From Lysobacteraceae bacterium (lineage in GTDB: Bacteria > Pseudomonadota > Gammaproteobacteria > Nevskiales > Nevskiaceae), in contig PNMW01000007.1 in assembly GCA_013823855.1 (NCBI GenBank), forward strand, positions 62,001 through 126,000: a stretch of 64,000 nt of DNA, read 5' to 3'. A program made the position numbers and the translations under genes. The notes beneath the pieces are model-generated. The model made no database searches. It saw only the letters and a program-made list of their open reading frames with translations, and was not told the origin of the DNA. Positions 39,290 through 48,605 of the stretch are shown in pieces (position 1 is the stretch's first letter; every line of letters starts with the position of its first letter).

Positions 39290-40669
39290 CTACTTGGCGA
39301 CGGGATTCGGCAACACCGACAGAGGCATGACCAACGGCGGGGTAACGGTTGGCTGCGTCTCCACGGCCTCGACCAAGCGGCCGATCTGATCGGGAACCAG
39401 CGGGCACTTCGGATCCTTGGCGCAGCGATCGATGAGGCCCGACACCGCCTTGGTCACACCGGTCTGGGCATCCATGCGCCTTTCGAGTGCTTCGTAAAAG
39501 CTGATGTCCTTTCTCAGCAGGTCGAGACAGACGGCACGCACATCTGCGGCGCTGCCGTTTGCCGCAAAAAGCTTCGCGTTTGCGGCATTCGCCTCGATGG
39601 CCTCGCCGATGATTGAGGTGCAGACCTCACGGCCGTAGCCAAGCGCAAGGGTGTCGCGAACGATCTCGGTAACCGCCGTCGATACCGATGCCGCAGCGGC
39701 GGCATTCAAACCACCCGCTGCGGGTGCGAAGGTGGCAGCCCCGACTGCCGTGGCGGTACCGCCGGCGGTCAACGATGCGCGTCGCGAGGCGTCGATGGAT
39801 TCGAAGGCCTGCTTGCGGTTGTCGGCCACGGTTTGCGCATCGGCGAGCGCTTTCTTGGCGGCACTGGCTTCTTTCTCAGCTTTGGCAGCAGCGTCCTTCT
39901 GGCTTTCGTCGGTTTTCGCTTTGTCCGCTGCAGTTTTCGCAGCGGCCTCGGCGGTTGCGGCGGTTGCCTGTTTTGCCACGACATCAGCTTCGGCCTGAGC
40001 GAGATCGGTTCGAGCGGCCTCCGTCTGCTGGGTCAGGCTGGCGACGGCCTCGGCGTTGCTGCTGGCGGTGGCGCTGTTCAGGACCACAGCCGGTCCGCGC
40101 ACGGCACCGGTGAGCTGTTCGATGGCAAGCAGCGCGACCATCGTGCTCTGGAACCGGCGCTGCAGCGTTTCGAGGCTCAACCTCGACATGCCGCCGTTGG
40201 CGAAGGCTTCGCACTGCCGGTACATGCTGTCGCGCAGCGTCTGGATCGATGCGGTGCGCAGGCCGATGTTCGCGGCGCTTTCGGCCAGCCCTCCGGTCAG
40301 CGAGCCTTCGCCCTTGGTCGCAATGGAGATCGACGCGCCGAACTGTGCCGCCAGTGCCGACAGCGCGTCCGGGCTGGGCTCGGCGCAGAACGCGCGGAAC
40401 GTGGCGGTGACCTCGCCTTTGTCATTCTTGAACTCGTGATTCGTCGGGAAGACAACGCGCTGCTTGGCGTCCATCAAGATCAGTTCGGACTTCGCTTCCG
40501 TCGCGGCGGCGACGGCGCGCGTGTCGTTGTAGTGGGTGAGTGCGGAGCAGCCCTGCAGCCCGATCACGAGCGGCAAGAGCAGCGCTGCTTTCCTCGGAAG
40601 GTGGCGGCTCAGGGAATGCGGAGGGGCACTCGGGCGGATAGCGGACGGGATGATGCGGATCGGTTGCAT
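39290..40669 (-). CDS. Ala-rich coiled-coil lipoprotein of unknown function
   Basis: A 459-residue protein with an unusually long basic N-region and lipobox LQGC (Cys41), so it should be lipid-anchored. AGGAG six to seven bases upstream supports the ATG. Residues about 210-300 are a continuous Ala/Lys/Glu-rich coiled coil (QTEAARTDLAQAEADVVAK and following). A Gly/Ala-rich stretch then leads to a C-terminal helical domain containing pairs of Cys (EVCTSIIG, AVCLDLL, RCAKDPKC). No known family recognised. It is the first gene of a two-gene unit with the N-acyltransferase. Confidence 0.7.
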   Translation of the reverse strand: MQPIRIIPSAIRPSAPPHSLSRHLPRKAALLLPLVIGLQGCSALTHYNDTRAVAAATEAKSELILMDAKQRVVFPTNHEFKNDKGEVTATFRAFCAEPSPDALSALAAQFGASISIATKGEGSLTGGLAESAANIGLRTASIQTLRDSMYRQCEAFANGGMSRLSLETLQRRFQSTMVALLAIEQLTGAVRGPAVVLNSATASSNAEAVASLTQQTEAARTDLAQAEADVVAKQATAATAEAAAKTAADKAKTDESQKDAAAKAEKEASAAKKALADAQTVADNRKQAFESIDASRRASLTAGGTATAVGAATFAPAAGGLNAAAAASVSTAVTEIVRDTLALGYGREVCTSIIGEAIEANAANAKLFAANGSAADVRAVCLDLLRKDISFYEALERRMDAQTGVTKAVSGLIDRCAKDPKCPLVPDQIGRLVEAVETQPTVTPPLVMPLSVLPNPVAK

Positions 40670-40963
40670 GGCAGGCTCCTGGGGGTCGGCCCACCCCGCG
40701 TTGTGCGCGAGCAGGCCGTGGGTCGTGGCACGTGTCCGGCAAGTGCGGACCTCCGGAGCGTCGGCGGGCGTGGGTGGCCAAGTCCTGTCGGATTCCTAAC
40801 GAAATCCCAACGGAGTTCTTTCGGCGCCTCACGCTCACGGGGGTTTCATGGGACACGGCGTGCAGTGGCGGCGTCGCCATGCAACCTTTCCGTCATTTCT
40901 GGTATCTGAAGCGTTACGGTCGCGGCTTGCGGCCACCCGCATTTTCTTGACGAGGTTGACCCC

Positions 40964-43006
40964 TTGAAACGCACGATCCTCATGGCATCGGCCATGGCCT
41001 TGCTGGCCGGCTGCGGCAAGACTGCCGAAGCTCCGAAACTTGCAGCTCCGCTGACGTCCGGCATCGACGGTCAGTACATCGACGCGGCGATCCGTCCGCA
41101 GGACGATCTGTACCGGCATCTGTCCGGCAAGTGGCTGGACAGCTTCGAGATTCCTGCTGACAAGGCACGCTATGGCTCGTTCACCAAGTTGTCCGATGAC
41201 GCCGAAGCCAACCTCAAGGCGATCATCGAAGCCGCGAGTGCTGCCAGCGACGCCAAGCCGGGCAGCGAGGCGCAGCAGATCGGCGATCTGTTCAAGAGCT
41301 TCATGGATGAAGCCGCCATCGAAGCCAATGGCCTGAAGTCGCTCGACGATGCGCTGAAGAACATTGCCGCGTTGCCGGACAGCAAGGCGGTGCCGGCGAC
41401 GATGGCAACGCTGACCTTGCTCGGTGTCGGCACGCCGTTCGTGCCGTTCGTGCACCAGGACAACAAGGATTCGACCCTCTACGTCGTCGACCTCTACCAG
41501 TACGGTCTGGGTCTGCCGGATCGCGATTACTACCTCAAGGACACCGAGAAGTACGTCCAGACCCGGACGCAGTACCGGGCCCACATCGAGAAGATGCTGG
41601 GTCTGACCGGCGACAAGGCGGCGGCCGCCAAGGCCAAGGCGATCTTCGCTTTCGAGAACGAACTGGCGAAGCTGCAGTGGGACAAGGTCGAGAACCGCAA
41701 CCCGGTCAAGACCTACAACAAGGTCGAACTGGCGAAGCTGGCGGAACTGGCGCCCGGCTTCGACTTCGCGGCCTGGCTGACCGCCGGCGGCATGGCCGGC
41801 AAGCTCGACTACCTGATCGTCAGTCAGCCGAGCTACATCACCGGGGTCGCGAAGCTGCTGCAGACCGCGCCGCTCGACACCTGGAAGGCCTATCTGCAAT
41901 GGCGGGTGATCAGCGAGTACGCGCCGTATCTGCCGAAGGCGTTTGTCGACGAGAACTTCGCGTTCTACGGCACCGTGTTGCGCGGTATCCCGGAGAATCG
42001 CCCGCGCTGGAAGCGGGGCGTGGAACTGGTCGAGGGCTCGGTCGGCGAGGCGCTCGGCAAGCTGTACGTCGAGAAGCATTTCCCGGCCGACAACAAGGCG
42101 CGCATGGAGGTGCTGGTCGGGAACCTGCTGGCAGCCTACAAGGCATCGATCGACACCCTGCCGTGGATGAGCGAGGCGACCAGGAACGAAGCGCGGGCCA
42201 AGCTCGCCAAGTTCTCGCCGAAGATCGGCTATCCGGTGCGCTGGAAGGACTATTCGAAGCTGGTGATCATGCCGGATGACCTGGTCGGCAATGTCGCCCG
42301 CGCGCGTGCGGTCGGCTACCAGATGGAGATCGCCAAGCTCGGCAAGCCGATCGACCGCGACGAGTGGGGCATGACCCCGCAGACGGTCAACGCCTACTAC
42401 AACCCGGAGAAGAACGAGATCGTGTTCCCGGCCGCCATCCTGCAGCCGCCGTTCTTCGATGTGGCTGCCGATGACGCCGCCAACTACGGTGGCATCGGCG
42501 CGGTGATCGGCCACGAGATCAGCCACGGCTTCGACGATCAGGGCGGCCAGTACGATGGCGACGGCAACCTGCGCCAGTGGTTCACCGAGGACGACCTGAA
42601 GAACTTCAAGGCGCGCACGGCAGCGCTGGTCGCCCAGTACGCCGCCTACGAGCCGGTGGCGGGCTATCACGTCAACGGCGAGCTGACCCTGGGCGAGAAC
42701 ATCGCCGACCTGTCTGGTCTGGCGATCGCCTACAAGGCCTACAAGCTGTCGCTCGGCGGCCGGCCCGCACCCGTGATCGATGGCCTGACCGGCGACCAGC
42801 GCTTCTACCTCGGCTGGGCGCAGATCTGGCGCGGCAAGGACCGCGAACCGGAAGCGATCCGCCGCCTGACGGTCGATCCGCATTCGCCGCCAGCGGTGCG
42901 CGGCAACGGCTCGCTGGTCAACCAGGCCGGTTTCTACGAGGCGTTCAATGTGAAGGAAGGCGACAAGATGTATCTGCCGCCGGAGGCGCGCGTCAGCATC
43001 TGGTAG
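40964..43006 (+). CDS. pepO: M13 family metallopeptidase (neprilysin/PepO-like lipoprotein)
   Basis: A 680-residue zinc endopeptidase acting on short peptides outside the cytoplasm. A TTG start with GAGG upstream gives a signal with lipobox LLAGC (Cys17). Zinc motif HEISH is at 517-521, the third ligand Glu is in LGENIADLSGL, and the C-terminal VRGNGSLVNQAGFYEAF is the substrate-binding block. Length is typical of proteobacterial M13 enzymes. It diverges from the lipoprotein gene across about 290 bp holding the control regions of both. Confidence 0.95.
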   Translation: MKRTILMASAMALLAGCGKTAEAPKLAAPLTSGIDGQYIDAAIRPQDDLYRHLSGKWLDSFEIPADKARYGSFTKLSDDAEANLKAIIEAASAASDAKPGSEAQQIGDLFKSFMDEAAIEANGLKSLDDALKNIAALPDSKAVPATMATLTLLGVGTPFVPFVHQDNKDSTLYVVDLYQYGLGLPDRDYYLKDTEKYVQTRTQYRAHIEKMLGLTGDKAAAAKAKAIFAFENELAKLQWDKVENRNPVKTYNKVELAKLAELAPGFDFAAWLTAGGMAGKLDYLIVSQPSYITGVAKLLQTAPLDTWKAYLQWRVISEYAPYLPKAFVDENFAFYGTVLRGIPENRPRWKRGVELVEGSVGEALGKLYVEKHFPADNKARMEVLVGNLLAAYKASIDTLPWMSEATRNEARAKLAKFSPKIGYPVRWKDYSKLVIMPDDLVGNVARARAVGYQMEIAKLGKPIDRDEWGMTPQTVNAYYNPEKNEIVFPAAILQPPFFDVAADDAANYGGIGAVIGHEISHGFDDQGGQYDGDGNLRQWFTEDDLKNFKARTAALVAQYAAYEPVAGYHVNGELTLGENIADLSGLAIAYKAYKLSLGGRPAPVIDGLTGDQRFYLGWAQIWRGKDREPEAIRRLTVDPHSPPAVRGNGSLVNQAGFYEAFNVKEGDKMYLPPEARVSIW

Positions 43007-43036
43007 GTCGTCTCCGCCGAATGCTGCGACGACCGA

Positions 43037-43063
43037 GGGCCGGTGGCGACGCCGGCCCTTTTT
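43037..43063 (+). terminator. Rho-independent terminator of pepO
   Basis: A GGGCCGG / CCGGCCC stem around an eight-base loop, followed directly by TTTTT, 30 bp past the pepO stop. Confidence 0.8.
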
Positions 43064-43127
43064 CGTGGATGATCGGTCAGCAGGTCCGGCGCCAGACCGG
43101 GCCGATCCGGACGAGGAGACTTCGACG

Positions 43128-43325
43128 ATGAACCGACTGACCCCGGAAGACTGGGCGGCGCTGGAACGCATCGAACACGGCCAGTGCGCGCTGGATGCGG
43201 CCACCGCGGCGCGGCTCGCGCCTTGCGCGCTGATCGAGGAGAAGAACCCGGGCGAGGGGCGCTACGCGCTGACCCAGGCCGGGTGGCACGCGCTGCGGCA
43301 GCATCGGCGGCTGGATCCCGACTGA
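43128..43325 (+). CDS. Small hypothetical protein
   Basis: A 65-residue protein starting MNRLTPEDWAAL with a GAGGAG eight or nine bases upstream. The central EEKNPGEGRYALTQAGWHAL could be a small winged-helix-like beta hairpin. No family recognised. Confidence 0.55.
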   Translation: MNRLTPEDWAALERIEHGQCALDAATAARLAPCALIEEKNPGEGRYALTQAGWHALRQHRRLDPD

Positions 43326-43558
43326 TGGTGACGTCGTCCGCCGCTCAGGGCGCGGGGCCTTCCGGCACGACGGCGGCAACGAGCCCGGCACGATCGTCGA
43401 GCAGGTCGCAGCTGGCGGGCAGGCGCGGCACGCGGCCGGGGTGAGCCGTCGATCACGGCGATCGTGATCCCGGCGTTACTGGGAAAGCGCGCTCGCCGGA
43501 AGGCCCCGACGATGATCGACAGCGCCGCCGGCGAGGGCTGAACCGGGGCCGGGTCAAG

Positions 43559-43584
43559 GGTGGCTGCGGCGTGCCGCAGCCACC
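43559..43584 (-). terminator. Hairpin at the end of the alginate operon
   Basis: A 12-bp self-complementary arm pair GGTGGCTGCGGC / GCCGCAGCCACC separated by two bases, 9 bp beyond the last algI stop. No T-run follows on the minus strand. Confidence 0.55.
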
Positions 43585-43592
43585 GTCGAAAG

Positions 43593-45017
43593 TCAGAACT
43601 GGAAGTACAGGAACGCCGAGTAACCCTGTGCCGACAGCTTCATGATCGACATCGCGAACAGCGGCAGCAGCAGGCCGACGACCAGCAGTGCCTTGGTCCG
43701 TTCCGAAAGTGGGGGACGCTTGGGGCCGTAGGCGATGACGCCTTCGGCGAGCACGAACAGGGCAGCGAACACCAGCATCGCGATCTGCAGTCCGGAGATC
43801 ATCGTCAGCATCGGATCGCTGAGGCCGCCGACGTTCTTCAGCAGGAACATGGGCTGGTACATCCGCCAGGCCTCGCCGATGCTGGCGGCGCGAAACACCG
43901 TCCAGCTGATGATCACCAGCACGAAGGTGATCAGCCAGCGGGTCGCCCGGAAGGTCTTTGGCGCGCCGCTGATGCCGAGCACGCGCTCGATGAAGATCAT
44001 GAAGCCCTGCATCGCGCCCCAGGCCAGGAAGGTCCAGTTGGCACCGTGCCAGACGCCACCGAGGAAGAACGTGATGATCACGTTGCGGTGCGTCGCTGCA
44101 TTGCCGTTGCGATTGCCGCCCAGCGGTATGTACAGGTAGTCGCGCAGCCAGCTCGACAGGCTGATGTGCCAGCGCCGCCAGAACTCGGTGATGCTCTGCG
44201 AGATGTACGGGGCGTTGAAGTTCTCCATGAACCGGAAGCCGATCATCAGGCCGAGGCCGATCGCCATGTCGCTGTAGCCGGAAAAGTCGAAGTACAGCTG
44301 CACTGTGTAGGCGATGGCGCCGAGCCAGGCATCGGCGGTCGACGGATTGGTCAGCGAGAAGCAGTAGTCCGCCAGCGGTGCAACCGTGTCGGCGACGATC
44401 ACCTTCTTGACGAAGCCCTGCATGAAGCGCGTCGCCCCGAGGCCGAACAGCCGGGCCGAGTGATCGCGCTGCTCGAACTGGTCGGCGAGGTCCTTGTAGC
44501 GGAAGATCGGGCCGGCAATCAGATGAGGGAACAGCGACACGAACGTCGCGAAGTCCACCGGATGCTTGGTGGCCTCGGCGTCACCCCGGTAGACATCGAC
44601 GATGTAGCTGATCGATTCGAAGATGTAGAACGAGATGCCGATCGGCAGCAGCACGCTGGCCATCACGAACGGTTCGAAACCGAGGCCGGTCATCAGTTCG
44701 TTGAAGCTCGCGACGCCGAAATTGGCGTACTTGAAGTAGCCGAGCACGCCGAGGTTGACGATCACGCCGAGCTTCATCCAGCGGCGTGCCAGCGGCTGCC
44801 CGACGCCCGCGTTGCCGATCGCCGCGCCGACCAGGTAATTGAACACGGTGACAGCCGCGAACAGACCGAGGAAGTCGATCCGCCACCAGCCATAGAAGAA
44901 ATAGCTGCCGGCAAGAATCACGTAGTTGCGGATCCGTCGCTTGTTCGGTGTCAGGTAGTAAACCGACAGGAACAAGGGCAGGAACAGCAACAGGAACACG
45001 TTCGATGAAAAAACCAT
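43593..45017 (-). CDS. algI: Alginate O-acetyltransferase AlgI, copy a (MBOAT)
   Basis: A 474-residue MBOAT membrane protein that brings acetyl groups across the inner membrane for alginate O-acetylation. Canonical blocks: MVFSSNVFLLLFLPLFL, YFDFSGYSDMAIGLGLM, FWRRWHISLSSWLRDYLYIPLGGNR in pieces and the essential His in GGVWHGANW. This copy is the more canonical of the two tandem paralogues (YLYIPLGGNR versus YVFYSLGGSAR). It is the last gene of the operon, 51 bp after copy b. Confidence 0.94.
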   Translation of the reverse strand: MVFSSNVFLLLFLPLFLSVYYLTPNKRRIRNYVILAGSYFFYGWWRIDFLGLFAAVTVFNYLVGAAIGNAGVGQPLARRWMKLGVIVNLGVLGYFKYANFGVASFNELMTGLGFEPFVMASVLLPIGISFYIFESISYIVDVYRGDAEATKHPVDFATFVSLFPHLIAGPIFRYKDLADQFEQRDHSARLFGLGATRFMQGFVKKVIVADTVAPLADYCFSLTNPSTADAWLGAIAYTVQLYFDFSGYSDMAIGLGLMIGFRFMENFNAPYISQSITEFWRRWHISLSSWLRDYLYIPLGGNRNGNAATHRNVIITFFLGGVWHGANWTFLAWGAMQGFMIFIERVLGISGAPKTFRATRWLITFVLVIISWTVFRAASIGEAWRMYQPMFLLKNVGGLSDPMLTMISGLQIAMLVFAALFVLAEGVIAYGPKRPPLSERTKALLVVGLLLPLFAMSIMKLSAQGYSAFLYFQF

Positions 45018-45068
45018 GGGGCTTTACCAGGGATTCGATTATTTGCCGTGAGGGACTGGGTATGCCCG

Positions 45069-46499
45069 TCAAAACTGGAAGTACAGAAACGCTGAGTAGC
45101 CTTGCGCCGACAGTTTGGTGATCGCCAGGAAGAACAGCGGCGTCAGCAGCAGCACCGACGACGCGACCCGTACCCGCTCGCTGCCGAGCTGAATCTTCGG
45201 GCCGTACTCTCGCAGGCCTTCGAAGACCACCAGGCCATAGGCCAGGATCAGGGTCGCGATCTGCATCGTGCTGATCGCTCCCGAGAACGGCTCGCTGATC
45301 CAGCCGACGTTCTGGATGAACAGCATCGACTTGTACATCTGGATCGCGCTCGACACATTGTCGGAGCGGAACAACACCATGCTCATCGCGACCGCGACGA
45401 TGAACGTCAATGCCCAGTGGTGCACCTTGAAGCGGGTCGGATTGCCGGTCACGCCAAGGACCCGCTCGAACAGCAACAAGCCTCCCTGCAGCGCGCCCCA
45501 GAGCACGAACGTCCAGTTCGCACCGTGCCAGATGCCGCCGATCAGGAAGGTCATGAAGGTCATGTAGTGCAGGCGCATCCGCGTCTTGCGCGCCGATCCT
45601 CCCAGCGAATAGAACACGTAGTCGCGCAGCCAGTTGCTGAGGCTGATGTGCCAGCGGCGCCAGAACTCGGTGACGCTCTGGCTGATGAACGGCTTGTTGA
45701 AGTTCTCGACGAACTTGAAGCCCATCATCAGGCCAAGGCCGATCGCCATGTCGCTGTATCCGGAGAAGTCGAAATACAGCTGCACGCCGTATGCCATCAC
45801 GCCGATCCAGACATCGGCCGTGCTCGGATCAGGCAGCGCAAAGCAGTAGTTCACCATCGGCGCGAGCGTGTCGGCAATGACGACTTTCTTGACGAAACCC
45901 TGCATGAACCGGACCGCGCCGCGGCCGAACATGTCCATCGTGTGGACACGGTGCTCGAACTGAGACGCCAGCTCCTTGTAGCGGAACAACGGGCCGACGA
46001 TCAGGTGCGGGAACATCGTGATGAAGGTCGCGAAGTCGGCGAGGTGCTTGGTCGGCTTCACGCTGCCGCGATAGACGTCGATGATGTAGCTGATCGACTC
46101 GAACACGTAGAACGAGATGCCGATCGGCAGCAGCAGTTCGGACAGGGTGAACGGGTCGAAGCCGGTCACCTTGATGATCGAGTTGAAGCTGTCGATGCCG
46201 AAATCGCGATACTTGAAATAGCCCAGTACCGCGAGGTCGACGGTCACCCCGAAGCGCATCCACTTTCGCGCCTTGGCCGTTCGGGCGCCCGCTTCGCCGA
46301 TCTGCCGGCCGATCACGAAGTTGAACAGCGTGACGAAGATCAGAAGCGACAGGAAGTCGAGCCGCCACCAGCCGTAGAACACGTAGCTGGCCCCGAGGAC
46401 GACGTAGTTCCGCAGGCGGCGGGTGTTCGGCGTCAGGTAGTACAGCGACAGGAATATCGGCAGGAACAGCAGCAGGAACGCGTTCGAGGAAAAGACCAC
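45069..46499 (-). CDS. algI: Alginate O-acetyltransferase AlgI, copy b (MBOAT)
   Basis: A 476-residue MBOAT protein, highly similar along its length to copy a, so a tandem duplicate. The catalytic His context GGIWHGANWTF and RRWHISLSNWLRDY are kept, but the loop after RDY reads VFYSLGGSARK and the cytoplasmic loop sequence differs. A GTG start is used, 4 bp after the algJ stop. It may pair with AlgJ or AlgX while copy a serves the other, or the two may differ in substrate. That division of labour is inference. Confidence 0.92.
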   Translation of the reverse strand: MVFSSNAFLLLFLPIFLSLYYLTPNTRRLRNYVVLGASYVFYGWWRLDFLSLLIFVTLFNFVIGRQIGEAGARTAKARKWMRFGVTVDLAVLGYFKYRDFGIDSFNSIIKVTGFDPFTLSELLLPIGISFYVFESISYIIDVYRGSVKPTKHLADFATFITMFPHLIVGPLFRYKELASQFEHRVHTMDMFGRGAVRFMQGFVKKVVIADTLAPMVNYCFALPDPSTADVWIGVMAYGVQLYFDFSGYSDMAIGLGLMMGFKFVENFNKPFISQSVTEFWRRWHISLSNWLRDYVFYSLGGSARKTRMRLHYMTFMTFLIGGIWHGANWTFVLWGALQGGLLLFERVLGVTGNPTRFKVHHWALTFIVAVAMSMVLFRSDNVSSAIQMYKSMLFIQNVGWISEPFSGAISTMQIATLILAYGLVVFEGLREYGPKIQLGSERVRVASSVLLLTPLFFLAITKLSAQGYSAFLYFQF

Positions 46500-46503
46500 G
46501 CGC

Positions 46504-47667
46504 TTACCTCGGCTTGATCGTCGCCAGCTTCGTGGTCACCGACTCCGGCAGCGCGATACCGGTCAACGCAGCCTTGCCGAGCAGCGAGCGCTCGGGAATT
46601 TCCCAGATCACCACGCGCGGCTTGTGGCCAGCGTAGTCGGCACCGGTCAGGTACTGCGCCATCGGCGGGAACGGACCGATGCCTTCCTTCGAGTAATCGG
46701 CGAGCGCTTCGTTCAGGAACTCGCTCAGATATCCCTGGAAGTTCCAGCGATCGTTCGCGGTGTAGCTGGTGCCGACGACCGCCACTTCCGGGATCGAGTC
46801 GTCGCCCAGCAAGGCGTCGGCACTGGCTTCCTTCTCGACGGCCTTGGTGACGACGGGAACATAGGTATCGGCCGTCGGCATCAGGCTCGGAAACATCGGC
46901 TCGAGCGGCAGGAACGACAGGAGATCACCCTCGAAACTGGTTTCGGGCTGCTCGGCGGTCACGAATGCCTTGGCGTCGCTGGCTTTGGTGACCAGCCCCT
47001 TGGCATTCATCGCGTTGATGACGGCCTGCGCGGCGAGGCGGGCGCCAGTTGGTGTCCAGTGCGTGTCAGTATGGAAGAACAGCGGCTTTTCGGCTTTGGC
47101 TGCCGTGAAAACCTCGTCGAGCGTGACCAAGGTCGTCTGTTCGCCGATCGCGGACCGGACACGCGCCATGACCTGGCCATGGGCAGTCGCCTGCCGGTGA
47201 TCGCCGACATGCTCCGGGTAGATGTGTGCTTTTTCCGGAACGATGACCACAACCAACGGAATCTTCGCCTCGGCAAGCGTGGCCTGCGTCCAACGGATCA
47301 GTTCGAGATTCTGTTCGAGGATCTGCTCCCAGCGGGGAAGCACATGGAATTCCTCGTTGGTGTAGAGCCAGCCATCTTTGCCAAGCAACACGCCGATCTT
47401 GCCCTCGCGGAACAAGACCAGCTGCAGTGCGGTCCAGAAATTGACGCTGGCAGTGCGGAGCGGGAACTCCTTGTCAAAGTGTTGTTCGAAGTTGCGAACC
47501 AGCGCTCCGTCGAGCACCGTCACCGGTGGCGCGCGGTAAGTCGCCACAGCCTTGACGCTTGATAGCGACAAGGCGCCGACGACCAGCACGAACACGATGC
47601 CGACGATTGCATAACCGCCCTTCGCCCCTGTTCCGGCCGCGGCGCCGGGTGCGTTCTTGTCCGTCAT
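46504..47667 (-). CDS. algJ: Alginate O-acetyltransferase AlgJ
   Basis: A 387-residue protein with one N-terminal membrane anchor and a periplasmic SGNH-like domain. Catalytic-type residues are D201-T-H203 in FFHTDTHWTPTGA and S301 in VVGTSYTAND. AlgJ relays acetyl groups from AlgI toward AlgX. It is separated from the TPR gene by 59 bp and from algI copy b by 4 bp. Confidence 0.92.
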   Translation of the reverse strand: MTDKNAPGAAAGTGAKGGYAIVGIVFVLVVGALSLSSVKAVATYRAPPVTVLDGALVRNFEQHFDKEFPLRTASVNFWTALQLVLFREGKIGVLLGKDGWLYTNEEFHVLPRWEQILEQNLELIRWTQATLAEAKIPLVVVIVPEKAHIYPEHVGDHRQATAHGQVMARVRSAIGEQTTLVTLDEVFTAAKAEKPLFFHTDTHWTPTGARLAAQAVINAMNAKGLVTKASDAKAFVTAEQPETSFEGDLLSFLPLEPMFPSLMPTADTYVPVVTKAVEKEASADALLGDDSIPEVAVVGTSYTANDRWNFQGYLSEFLNEALADYSKEGIGPFPPMAQYLTGADYAGHKPRVVIWEIPERSLLGKAALTGIALPESVTTKLATIKPR

Positions 47668-47726
47668 TCAATTCGATCCTGTTGACATTCGACTGCTTGT
47701 AAATGCGGCTGTAGCTCGTGATGCGG

Positions 47727-48605
47727 TCAGCCCGGCGTCTGCTCGATGCCCATCACTGCGAGCCTGCGCGTGATTTCGAAGGTGATGGCCTGCTGATCCG
47801 GCAGCTTTTTCAGTACCTGCAATTGCTTCTGGTACATCGCAGCCGCTTCGCTCCGGTTATGCAGCTGCTCGTACATCCACCCCATCTGCTGGTAGGCGTA
47901 GCTCAGCTGCTGGTTGTCGACCGGTTCCAGCCGAGCCAGCGTCACGAGGCGTCGATAGACTTCCAGCGCGTCGCTGTAGCGGTCGCGACGCTCCAGTGCC
48001 TCGCCGTAGCGAGACCACACCGCCATTGCAACCGGCCGTGCCGATTTCGGCGCCAGTTCCAGACGGCCCACGGCCTCCTGGAACTCGGTGATTGCGGCCG
48101 GCAACTGGTCGAGCGAGGTCAGAACCGCCGCGTGGCGGCTGAGCAGGTCCGCTTCTTCAGTCGCCTGGTCTCGACTGGCCTTGGTTTTGCGCAGTCGTGC
48201 CAGTGCATCGCGGAGCAGGATCTCGGCATGGAAGGGCTTGCCGCGCGACACCTGGACGTCAGCCTGACGAATGCGCAGGGCGCGAACCTTCTGACCGTCA
48301 CCGAGACGGTCGGCCGCGTCAGCCGCAAGAGAGTAAAGATCGTAGGCGGCAGGATAGTTGCCAAGCGCGACCTTGTTATTGGCTTCCGTGATCAGGTTCC
48401 GAACATACAAAGGCGATTCGCCGACAAGCACGCGAATGTTCTCGGTCGATTCCTTGCAGATCTTGGCTGCGTCGAGCAGGTCTGCAGCACGCGCGATCTC
48501 GCCCTCGCAGAGCGCGACATAGCGCAGCGCGTCGGTCTCGTTGCCAGCAAGCACCGGTCGGGTGAGCAAGCTGACAATGCCGAGTACTGCGAGAATTTTG
48601 TTCAT
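47727..48605 (-). CDS. TPR-repeat periplasmic protein in the alginate operon
   Basis: A 292-residue protein with a signal peptide (cleavage near VLAG) followed by helical repeats typical of TPR proteins (YPAAYDLYSLAADAADRLGD, YSDALEVYRRLVTLARL, YQQMGWMYEQLHNRSEAAAMY). It is not AlgK, which is separately present. Its ATG overlaps the algL stop (ATGA), so its product level is tied to AlgL. A scaffold role in the periplasmic alginate complex is inference; I know no equivalent gene at this place in the Pseudomonas or Azotobacter operons. Confidence 0.8.
   Translation of the reverse strand: MNKILAVLGIVSLLTRPVLAGNETDALRYVALCEGEIARAADLLDAAKICKESTENIRVLVGESPLYVRNLITEANNKVALGNYPAAYDLYSLAADAADRLGDGQKVRALRIRQADVQVSRGKPFHAEILLRDALARLRKTKASRDQATEEADLLSRHAAVLTSLDQLPAAITEFQEAVGRLELAPKSARPVAMAVWSRYGEALERRDRYSDALEVYRRLVTLARLEPVDNQQLSYAYQQMGWMYEQLHNRSEAAAMYQKQLQVLKKLPDQQAITFEITRRLAVMGIEQTPG

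Noticed and set aside
43560-46517. Long plus-strand frames opposite the two algI genes
   Set aside because: Shadows rich in Arg, His, Asp and Glu that mirror each other only because the two MBOAT genes are duplicates.
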